From Bacteroidia bacterium (GTDB lineage: Bacteria; Bacteroidota; Bacteroidia; J057; JADKCL01), in NCBI GenBank assembly GCA_020635905.1, contig JACJYV010000006.1, forward strand, positions 682,001 through 746,000: a DNA stretch of 64,000 nucleotides, written 5' to 3'. The notes beneath the pieces were generated by a model. The model had not been told where the DNA came from. It saw only the letters and a program-made list of their open reading frames with translations, and ran no database searches. A program made the translations under genes and the position numbers. This document shows positions 1 through 12,000 of this stretch, in pieces. How positions within the stretch are numbered: position 1 is the first letter of the stretch; each line of letters begins with the position of its first letter.

Positions 1-3000
1 GGTCACCGTCACAGAGTAGGTACCTGCGGCCAGGTTGATGGCCGTAGCGGTCAGTTGACCGTCGGTCCAGAGGTAAGTGTAGGGCAGACAGCCGCCCGTT
101 ACGCTCACCGTGGCCTGACCGTCGGTCTGGCCGTTGCAGCTGATGTTGTAGCCGCAGGCGAAAGTCGGGCTGGTTGTGCTGCACACCAGCGGATCATTGG
201 TCACGGTGACCGTAGCGTTGCAGGTGCTCACGTTTCCATTCACATCTGTCACCGTCAGCACCACCGGGTTTTGACCTTTGTCGTTACAGTCAAAGGTGTT
301 CGGGTTAACGGCCAGGCTGGCTACTGTACAGTTGTCACTTGAGCCATTGTCGATCTGCTGAGGCGTGATCGCTACAAATCCTGTGCTGTCCGTGTTGATG
401 GTGATGTCCTGGCACAATGCGATGGGTGCAATGTTGTCCTCAACCGTGATACCTGCGGTGCAGGTGCTCTGGTTGCCATTCACGTCAGTTACCGTGAGGG
501 TTACCGTGTTCGGGCTGGTGCTTACGTCTCCACAGCTGAAGCTGGTGTTGTCCAGAGCCAGGCTTTCGATGCCGCAGGCATCGTTCGAGCCGTTGTCAAC
601 CTGTTGGGGGGTGATGCTGGCCGAGCCGTCACCGTTATTGGTACCTGCACTCAGTTGAATCGTCAGATCCTGGCACAGCGCCACAGGTGCAATATTGTCT
701 TCCACCGTCACTCCTGCGGTGCAGGTGCTCTGGTTGCCATTATTGTCCGTGACCGTCAGCACCACATTATTGGTCAGACTGTGCGTACCCAGACCAGATA
801 CCGTGTTATTCGCAAAGCTGTTCCATTCAGTACCCAGAGTCGGGAAGCCGGCTCCGTTCACGGTGTTACCAGAGGTAACATTCGAGCGGCGACGCAGGGT
901 CTGGTCCGCTGTTACATTGCCACCCACTGACCACTGCGTGCCCGGGTCAACCCCGATCTGGCCAAAGATATCAACCTGCTGACTGGTCAGGGTATTGAAC
1001 AGATCAAATGCGTCATTGCCATTCCAGTTCACCGCAGCAATCGGGAAGGAAGTTCCCGTGTAAGCCGTAGCGCCTGAGTTCGCAAACACCACCGTCTGTC
1101 CGCTGGCCAGCGTTCCGCCGGCAGCAAGTGAGCTGACCGTGGTCGGCGTTGCCGAGCCGTTGGCATACAGACGCAGGCTGTAATTGGCCAGGTTCACTGC
1201 AGAACCCGTTCCGTTGTAAATCTCAACGTATTTGGTCAGGCCAGAGCCTTCCACATACTCAGAGATAATCAGGCTGCTGGTCTGCAGCAGGGCGCTTACA
1301 TTACTGCAATCAAAAGTCGAATTGCTGATGCTCAGCGACTGGATGCCACAGGCGTCATTCGAGCCGTTATTGATGGCATTTGCCGTGGTAGATCCATTGC
1401 CATTCGCGTCCAGTTGCACCGTCACATCCTGACACAGGGCCACAGGAGGTACGTTATCCTCTACCTGTACGTTGGCCGAGCAGGTAGAGACGTTGCCGTT
1501 ATTGTCGGTCACCGTCAGGGTAACGGGGTTCGCACCTACATTGGAGCAGTTGAAGCTCGTTTGGCTCAGGCTCAGCGACTGGATGCCGCAGGCGTCATTC
1601 GAGCCGTTATTTACGGCGGATGCGGTCGTGTTGCCATTGCCGCTGGCGTTGAGTTGCACCGTTACATTCTGGCAGAGTGCCACCGGCGGTACATTGTCCT
1701 GCACCTGTACGTTGGCCGAGCAGGTAGAGACGTTGCCATTATTATCGGTCACCGTCAGGGTAACGGGGTTCGCGCCCACGCTGGAGCAGGTAAAGCTGGT
1801 CTGGCTCAGGCTCAGCGACTGGATGCCGCAGGCGTCATTTGATCCGTTATTTACTGCACTGGCTGTGGTTGATCCGTTGCCGTTGGCGTCAAGTTGTACC
1901 GTTACATTCTGGCAGAGTGCAACTGGCGGTACCTGATCCAGTACGGTGACCGTGGCAGTACAGGTACTCTGGTTGCCGTTCACATCGGTTACGGTCAGGG
2001 TGACCGTAGGTCCGTTGCTGTTATTATTGCTGCTGTTGGCCGTATGGCTGCCCAGTTGGGTCGCGGTATTATTCGGGAACTGCGTCCACTCTGTACCCAG
2101 AGCGGGAAAGAGCGAAGTGTTGGAAGTATTTCCTGCCGTTACCGAAGGTACGCGCACCAGGGTGTGATCCACGGTGGAGTTACCTCCCTGGGTCCAGGCG
2201 GTGCCTGGATTTTCTCCGATCCGTCCGAAAATATCGATCGGAGTTCCGTTATGGGTCAGCACGATGGCGTCGTTTCCATTATGGGTCAGCGAAGCAGTGC
2301 CAGAGCCGGGAGTGGTTTGATCTGCCTGCGCCAGGAAGGGAGCTCCCGCCAGGGAATTACAGACCACAAACACATCCCCGTTATTCACCGTTCCGCTCAG
2401 GGCAATGGTGCTGCCTATGGAACCAGACCCATTGAAGTAAGTCAGCAGGCTATAACCGCTCAGGTTAACCGCTGCACCAGTTCCGTTATAGATCTCGATG
2501 CACTTATTATTGCCGCTGCCTTCAATGTACTCAGAGATGAAGAGATCGCCCTGGGGACCGGAACCGCTTACCACATTGCTGCAGTTGAAAGTGGTTTGGT
2601 CAAGGTTTAGCGAAGCTACCGTACAGTTGTCTGAGCTGCCGTTATTGACCTGTTGCGGCGTAATCGAGCCGTTGCCACTCGCATTGAGTTGCACGGTTAC
2701 GTTTTGGCAGATCGCTACTGGTGGTACATTGTCCTGAACCGTGATGCCTGCGGTGCAGGTCGACTGGTTGCCGTTGACGTCCGTTACCGTGAGGGTTACC
2801 GTGTTCGGGCTGGTGGATACGTCTGAACAGTCAAAGCTGGTGTTGTCAAGCGCAAGATTTGCAACTGAACAGTTATCACTTGAACCGTTATCCACCTGCT
2901 GGGGAGTGATGCTGGCTGCGCCGTCACCGTTATTCGTTCCAGCACTCAGCTGGATGGTCAGATCCTGACAGATCGCAACTGGCGGAACGTTATCCTCAAC

Positions 3001-6000
3001 CGTGATACCCGCGGTGCAGGTGCTCTGGTTGCCGTTGACGTCGGTTACCGTAAGGGTTACCGTGTTCGGGCTGGTGGAGACGTCTGAACAGTCAAAGCTG
3101 GTGTTATCCAATGCGAGATTTGCCACAGAGCAGTTGTCGCTGGAGCCGTTATCAACCTGCTGGGGCGTGATGCTGGCTGCGCCATCACCGTTATTGGTAC
3201 CTGCACTCAGTTGGATGGTCAGATCCTGACACAGCGCAACTGGCGGAACGTTATCCTCAACCGTGATACCTGCGGTGCAGGTGCTTTGGTTGCCGTTTAC
3301 ATCAGTTACGGTCAGAGTTACCGTGTTCGGGCTGGTGCTTACGTCGGAGCAGTCAAAGCTGGTGTTGTCCAACGCGAGATTTGCAACAGAACAGTTGTCG
3401 CTGGAACCATTGTCCACCTGCTGTGGCGTGATGCTGGCTGCGCCGTCACCGTTATTGGTGCCTGCGCTCAGCTGGATGGTCAGATCCTGACAGATCGCTA
3501 CTGGCGGAACGTTGTCCTGAACCGTGATACCTGCGGTGCAGGTCGATTGGTTGCCATTCACGTCGGTTACCGTGAGGGTTACCGTGTTTGGGCTGGTGCT
3601 TACGTCTGAGCAGTCGAAGCTGGTGTTATCGAGCGCAAGATTTGCAACTGAACAATTGTCACTTGAGCCATTGTCCACTTGTTGGGGCGTGATGCTGGCT
3701 GCGCCATCACCATTATTGGTGCCTGCACTCAGCTGGATGGTCAGATCCTGACACAGAGCCACGGGCGGAACGTTGTCCTCAACCGTAATGCCTGCGGTGC
3801 AGGTCGATTGATTCCCGTTATTGTCCGTGACGGTAAGGATGACCGTATTGGGGCTGGTGCTTACGTCTGAGCAGTCAAAGCTGGTGTTATCGAGCACCAG
3901 ACTTGCGATGCCGCAGGCGTCATTCGAACCATTATCAACCTGGGTGGCCGTGATGCTGGCTGCGCCATCACCATTATTGGTGCCGGCACTCAGTTGGATG
4001 GTCAAATCCTGGCAAAGGGCCACGGGAGCTTCATGGTCTTCCACCGTTACAATAAAGCTGCAGGAAGAACTGCCCACAGAGTTGGTGGCGGTTGCTGTGA
4101 CTGAAGTCGAACCCAGCGGGAAGGTGCTGCCCGGAGCAATCGTATAGGTGATGGTCGAGGCCGGGATACCCACCGGATCGGTGGCTACGTAAGTGGCAAC
4201 GCCGTCACACTGACCTGCGGTCGTGTTGACTGTAATATCTGCGGGGCAGACAATTGCAGGCGGCACGCCCACCACATTGATGTCAAACGAGCAGGAAGCC
4301 GTATTGCCTGATGCATCCGTCACCGTAAAGGTATTGGTAGTGCTGCCAATCGGGAAGGTAGAACCGCTGGGCAGACCTGCGGTCTGAGCCGTGGTCGAGG
4401 GACAGTTGTCCGAACCAACCGGGTTGGTGAAGGTGGCGGTAGCTCCTGCGGCACTGGTGGCGATCAGGTTTTGGGTGGGAGGACAGCTGATGGTCGGCGG
4501 GATATTATCCTGCACCGTCACCGTGGCTGTACAGGTTGCCGTATTCGGGCTGTTGCCGTTGCTGCCACCTGCGGTGGTCACATAGGTGCGGAAGGCCAGA
4601 TCGTCCAGACCTCCCACCACGTCCATTTCTCCTCCCGCGTAGGGGTTCGTACCTGAGGCGTAGGAAATCCGGGTACTGGTGAAACCAACCAGACTGATGG
4701 TATAAACCTGTCCGGCTACCACTGGAATCGGGGTGCTCAGGGTAAAGGATTCAAACACGGAATTCGTGCTGAAGGTCAGCGTCTGAGGACCGGAAAGTTG
4801 AGTTCCTCCGGTACCAGCCCCTGCGTAAATATTCAGGTTTTTGGTATTGGTAGTGGAGCTCGCATGCATGATCAGGTCGATTTGGGTCAGCTGACCCGTA
4901 ACGCCTGCGGTGAAAGACTGCCACAAGGTAGCTTTGCGGGTCGTGGTGGTCGTCTGGCTCTGATCCAGCTGCTGGCCGCCGCCGCCACCTCCACCACCGG
5001 TGGTGGAGCCGTCGGTCACGGTCAGGGTCACCTGATTGGCACCCAGGTTGCTGCAATCAAAGCTGGTTACATCCAGACTCAGATTCACGATGCCACAGGC
5101 ATCGTTGGAGCCATTGTCCACGGCCTGGGCCGTGGTGCTGGCGTTGCCATTGGCGTCCAGTTGCACCGTCACATCCTGACAAATGGCAATGGGATCAACA
5201 TTATCTTCCACCCTAACACTGGCGCTACAGGTGCTGCTGTTGCCGTTCACATCCGTTACAGTCAGGGTTACAGGGTTTGATCCCTGATCTGAGCAATCAA
5301 AGCTGCTTGGGCTGACCGTGTAGCTTTGGATTCCACAGGCATCAGTTGAGGAATTATCCACGTCCTGACCTGCAATGGAAACTGTTCCACCTGAACTCAG
5401 TTGCACCGTGATATCCTTACAAATTGCAACAGGTGGAGTATTGTCCTCAATGGTCACATTGGCGGTACAGATGGAGTAGTTATTATTCACGTCCACCACG
5501 GCGAGGGTTACCACGTTGGCACCAATGTTATTGCAATCAAATGTATTGGGAGGACTTACCGTGATAAACTGAATGGTACAGTTATCCGTGGAGCCCCCGT
5601 CCACCTGACCGCCTGCAATGCTCACATTGCCCGTTGCGTCCAGGCTTACCGTAATATCCTGGCACAAGGCCAGCGGCGGAATTTGATCCTCAACCGTCAC
5701 ACCCGAAGTACAGGTGCTGCTGTTACCATTCGCATCAGTAACTGTCAGGGTCACCTGATTGGGCGACGTATCCACGTCGTCGCAATCGAAAGCGGTCTGA
5801 GAGGCTACGTAGCTGGAAATTCCACAGGCATCCGTCGATCCATTGTCAATATCCTGGGCTGTAATGCTGGCATTGCCGTAATTATCAAGCGTAATGGTAA
5901 TGTCCTTACAAATGGCATTGGGAGCCACATTGTCAAGGATAGAAACCGTACCCGTACAGTTGCTGCTGTTTCCATTATTATCAACCACCGTCAGGGTTAC

Positions 6001-9000
6001 TACGTTGTTGGTGGTTACACTCTGGCAAGTGAAGGTCGATTGGGAAATACTCAGAGAAGCAATTCCGCAGGCATCAGATGAACCATTATCCAGATCCTGG
6101 GCTGTAATGGAAGCGTTGCCCTGGGCATCGAGCTGCAGGGTCAGGTTTTGACAAAGAGCTACGGGAGCGATATTATCCTGAACCGTTACAGTCGCAGAGC
6201 AGGTGCTGGTATTGCCACTGTTGTCGGTCACGGTCAGAGTTACAGGGTTATTTCCCACATTATTACAACCAAAGGCAGTCGCACTGAGGGAAAGAGAGGC
6301 AATGCCGCAATTATCCGTGGAATTATTATCCACTGCAGATGCGGAAGTCGATCCGTTTCCAGAGGCATTGAGTTGTACAGTTACATTCTGGCAAATGGCC
6401 ACGGGAGCGGTTTGGTCCTCTACTTCAACGTTGAAAGTACAAACACCGTTATTTCCAGCTGCATCCGTTGCCGTAAGGGTTACCTGCGCATTGCCCAAAA
6501 TCGCGCCTGAAAGTGGTGCGGGGCTCTGGCTGATGGAAGTAACTCCACAGTTGTCAGAAGCGGATGCACCGTTTACGGCTTCGATGTTGATAATGAATTC
6601 TGTATCGTCGCAACCTCCGTCGAATTTGGGATCGATGGAGAAATCGAGCACATCGCCACAAGCCACCGTGACCGGAACGGTAAAGTTCTGGGTCGTGGTA
6701 GGCACGTTAAAATATTGCCAGATCTCCGTGTTATTATGGAAAACCCGTACATGTACGCCGTCTCCGCAATTTCCGTCACGGTCTTTGAACTGCAGATTCA
6801 GATTCACTGAACCATTATAACTGCTGGTCCAGCGACGAACGGCATGCAACAGGTTGTCCAGATCAGGATGTCCTCCGTTGGCATCCAATTGCGGGAAGCC
6901 CAGGGTGGAACCAGGATTATTGTGCACAAAACCAGTGAAATTGGGGAGTTGCTGCCAATTGACAAGGCTGCCGTTGCTGTATCCGGCTTTGGCATACTGC
7001 CAGTTACGGAAACCCTGGGCTCCATTGAAGTCCTGAGCAGAATTGGCCAGTTTGGTGTAACCCAGAGCCGTAAAGTCGGGCAGGGTAGCCTGACAGAATG
7101 CATCTGCACACAATGTAATATCAGCCGGGCAGGTAATGGCGGGAGCCTCATTATCAACCACCGTCACATTGAAGGTACAGCTTGAACTTCCCACAGCATT
7201 GGTCGCAGTAGCCGTTACCTGGGTGGTTCCCACTGTGAAAGTAGCTCCAGGATTGATGGAGTAGGTAATGGTTGAGGGGGGAATTCCAGTCGTTTCAGTT
7301 GCAGCATAGGTAACCGTGTTACTGCAAAGGCCGGTAGCGTTATTTACGGTAATATCTGCGGGGCAAACGATAGCCGGAGCCACCCCAACCACAGAAATGG
7401 TAAATGAACAGGATGCGGTGTTACCCGAAGCATCTGTCACCTGGAATGAATTGGTGGTGCTGCCGATCGGGAAGGTTGAACCACTGCTCAGACCTGCGGT
7501 CTGAATGGTGGCTGAACCCGGACAGTTGTCCGTGCCAATGGGAGCCGAATAAGTGCCCACTGCACCTGCCGCACTGGTAGCCACCAGGTTTTGGTTAGCC
7601 GGGCAGGTAATGACGGGATTTTCATTATCCGTTACCACCACATCAAAGGTACAGGAAGAAGAATTTCCAGCTTCGTCTGTAGCGGTATAGGTTACGGTGG
7701 TGGTTCCCACAGGATAGGTACTGGAAGCATCAGCCGTATTGGTATAGTCGTTGACGACGGTCAGGGCCGAGGTAAGCGCAGGCGAACCATTGGTCCAGTT
7801 GGAGAAGCAGGGATTGGAGAGATTACCCGTGAGATCGAAATTGGACATGGTTCCGTTCAGACCAGTGGAGGTAAAGTCCAGCAGGGTGGTAACTGTGGGA
7901 TTCGATCCGCAAGCCACGCCCTGATCCATGGGGTAATAAACCGTCAGGCCAGGCTCATTGCCATTCAGTTGAATGGTATTGGTGGAAGCCAGCTCAGTAG
8001 GAGTACGGGCCACGGTCCAAAGGCGAATTTCATCGATATCTCCACCAAAGAAATGACCCAATTGGGTATTGTCAATGCCATCGTGGAAGACGGCATTATT
8101 CTGCATTCCACCTACCGCGTTGGCTCCCGGGTGGAAACGAACTGCCGTTCCTCCCGAAGTCGATCCAAACAACTGGCCATCCAGATAGCCTTTTATCCGG
8201 TCGTTTACAGGCTGATTTCCGTCGAATACCAGTACGGCATTATGCCATTGACCACTGGAAATAGCTGAAGTGCTGACCCAGTCGCCATTCCAACCCAGGG
8301 AGATGGAATAAGCACCCACATACAATCTGCCATCATACACATACAGGTTCAGGCCGTTGGCGTTGCCGCCTTCTTCCCAGATCACCTGCTTTTGGGTATT
8401 GATGTTTTTGTCATTTACCCGGAAATAAACCTCAATGGTTCTTTCACTCAGGGTCAGGGTATTGATCGGGCTGGTAGCTGCTACCAGGGCAATGTCATCC
8501 ACTCCGTCGAAGTTGAGGCCATTGCCCAGGGTAAGGCTGCTGCAATTATCCGTGGCATTGGGCACAGCAATGGTCTGCACGGAGCCACAAATACCAGGAT
8601 CGTTATTCACACTGATGTCAGCCGGACAGGTAATAGAAGGAGCTTCTGCATCCAGGACGGTAATATTGAAATTACAGGAAGAACTTCCAATCGCATTGGT
8701 GGCCGTAGCCAGCACAGGAGTGGTTCCCACGTTGAAGGAACTGCCCGGATTTTGGCTGTAGGTAATGGTGGAAGGCGGTACGCCCACATTATCCGTGGCG
8801 GCAAAGGTAACGGTATTGCTGCACAGACCGGGCGCATTATTCACGGTAATGTCGGCCGGGCACACAATCACAGGGGCCGCGGCATTTACGACAATGTCAA
8901 ATGAGCAGGAAGCGGTATTCCCTGCACCGTCAGTTACCTGGAAGGTATTGGTGGTGGTGCCAATTGGGAAAGTCGATCCGCTGGATAAGCCAGCCGTTTG

Positions 9001-12000
9001 AGAAGTGCTTGAGCCACTGCAGTTATCCGCACCTACAGGAGCTGTATAGGTGGCTACGGCACCCGATCCGCTGGTGGCGGGGATGGTCTGGCTGGCCGGA
9101 CAGCTGATGGTGGGCGGAGTATTGTCAATTACGGTAAAGGTGGCGGTGCAGGTGGATGAATTCCCAGCCTGATCCGTGGCCGTTACCGTAACCGTGGTAT
9201 TTCCAAGGCCAACCAGGGTTCCTACAGAAGGGCTCTGGGATTTGGTGATATTTCCGGTGCTGGAGCAATTATCCGTGGCGGTGGCCGAACTAAAGAAGTT
9301 AGGCACTCCGGCCTGACAGCTGGCATTGGCGCTGCTTGTCTGGTTGGAGGGGCAGGTTACCACGGGAGGCGTTACGTCGCTGACCGTGAAAGTGACCGTA
9401 CAGGTGGATGATTTTCCGGCCTGATCCGTGGCCGTTACAGTTACGGTAGTATTTCCCAATCCTACCAGCGTGCCGGCAGCCGGGCTCTGGGTTTTGGAAA
9501 TATTGGTCGTATTGGAACAATTGTCTGTAGCCGTAGCCAGGGTGGCAAAGTTGGGCAGGGAAGCCTGACAGTTGCTGTTGGCGCTGGCAGTTTGATTTGA
9601 AGGACAGGTCACCACGGGCGGGGTATTGTCCACCACCGTGAAGGTAGGGGTACAGGTCGCATTATTGCCTGATTGGTCCGTGGCTGTGATAGTAACCGTG
9701 GTCACACCCAGGCCTACGGTCGTACCCGCGGCCGGGCTTTGGGTTTTGGTGATGTTGCCCACGGGTGAGCAATTATCCGAAACTGTGGCCAGGGTGGCAA
9801 AGTTCGGCAAAGTTCCCTGACAGCTTGCATTTGCATTGGCGGTTTGGTTAGCCGAACACACAATCGCAGGAGGCGTATTGTCATTCACGGTGACCGTTCT
9901 GGAGCAGGTGGATGAATTTCCAGCCCCGTCAGTCGCGGTTACAGTTACCGTGGTGACGCCCAGTCCGATAGTGGTTCCAGCCGCAGGCGTCTGGGTTTTG
10001 GTGATACTTCCGGAGGAAGTACAGTTATCCGTAGCCGTGGCCAGGCTGGCAAAGTTGGGTACCGTCGAGGTACAACTGGTGCCCGCACTCACGACCTGAT
10101 TTGCGGTACAGGTCAGGGTGGGAGGCGTGGCATCGGTCACGGTGAAGGTTCTGGAGCAGGTGGCAGAATTGCCGGCTGCATCCGTGGCAGTCACCACCAC
10201 GGTGGTGTTGCCCAAACCAACCAGGGTACCCGCAGCAGGGCTCTGGGTTTTGGTAATTCCTGAAGCCGCTGAACAGTTATCTGAGGCGCTGGCCGCGGAA
10301 GCAAAGTTGGGCACAGCAGCCTGACAGCTTGTATTGGCCGTGGCAGACTGATTGGATCCGCAGGTAATCGTAGGAGGAGTCTGGTCAACCACGGTTACAG
10401 TCGCGTTACATTTGGTAAATGCACCGTGGGAATCTGTCACCGTCAGGGTAACCGCCGTGGTGCCCAGTGAATAGGGGCCCTGAGGAGAAACACTGAAGGT
10501 AATGGGATCTCCGTTCGGGTCAGAAGATCCACCATCAAAATCCTGATCGTCGGCATTGGCTTTACAACCAGCATCAGCGGTCAGGGTGAGATTCTGACAA
10601 ACTGCAATCGGGGCCGCATTACAATTCGAATTGGGATCCGCAACCGTCACCAGCGAGGTACAGGTTTTATTATTCCCTGAAGGATCTGTGGCGGAAACGG
10701 TAACCGTCACGACCTGTCCGACATTGGAACAATTGAAACTGTTGGGCGAAACCGTCAGGCTGCTGATCGAACAGTTATCCGAGCTTGTGCTGACGTTGGC
10801 CGGGGTGATGGAAACAGATTGGGAGGTTCCAATCACCGCGGTGTAATTCGAGCAGGTAACGGTCGGGGCGATATTATCCTGAACCACAACCGTTGCATTG
10901 CAGGTCGAGGTATTTCCAGCGCCATCCCCTACCGTCAGGGTAACTGTGTTATTGCCCACGTTCGAGCAATTAAAGGAGGTCTTGGAGAGGGAAAGTGAAG
11001 TTACCCCGCAATTGTCTGTGGAGTTATTATTGACCGCACTCGCCGTGGTGGAACCTGATCCCGAAGCATTCAGGGTCACGGTCACGTTTTTACAAAGTGC
11101 CACGGGTGCATCATTGTCGATTACTGTCACGGTAAAGCTGCAGGAATTGGTTACTCCGTTATTTCCCGTTGCGGTAAAGACAACGCTGGAGCCACCCAGC
11201 GGGAAGGTTGCGCCACTGTTGAGGCCCGAAGTTTTTACCACACTGGCAATGCCAAATCCGCAGGGGTCGGTCGCCGTGGCGTTGGAATAGGTGGCCACTG
11301 CGTTACAGGAGGTGGCAGAGGTTCCTACCGTGAAGTTGGACGGACAGGAGATGCTTGGGGGAGTGAAACAGTTGGGCACCACCACATTCACCGACTTGGA
11401 ACAGCCCAGGATGCCGGGGGTGGTCACCGTGTATGTTCCCGCCGTGGTGGTGGAGTAAGCACGGGTTGGATTTTGTGCAGAGGATGAGAAAGAAGATGGA
11501 CCTGTCCAGCTGAAGGGACCCGTACCTGACGAAGTCAGGTTGATGGTGCCGTTGGTAATGGTGTAGCCGGCGGTCAGGGTAATATTCTCACTCAGGAAGG
11601 TGGAATTCGAGGGCAAATCCCAGGAAGTACAAATCACATTACTGGTTGAGGTATGCAGGTCGTTGTAGAGGGTAACAGCGGGTGTCCAGGAGCCTGAGTG
11701 ATTGACAATATAGCAGGCGTTGGTGGGCCCAAGGGCTTCAATCAGCACATTGATCCTGAAATTTCCCGAAACAGGAAACAAAACGTAGCCATTGGTCCAG
11801 GGATAATACTGAAAGGGGATCGCCGCGTTGCCTGTGTAGGTCCGTGCAGTTACTGTAACCCTGAATGGAACAGAGGAAGTAACAAACGTGCCATTACAGG
11901 CCGAGTTCATGTGAATATAGTTGGTGGTACCTTCCCAAACTGCCACCCCGGAAGCCAGGTTGGAGGAGCATTCAGAATAGGTCGCACTGGCCCGGCCTGT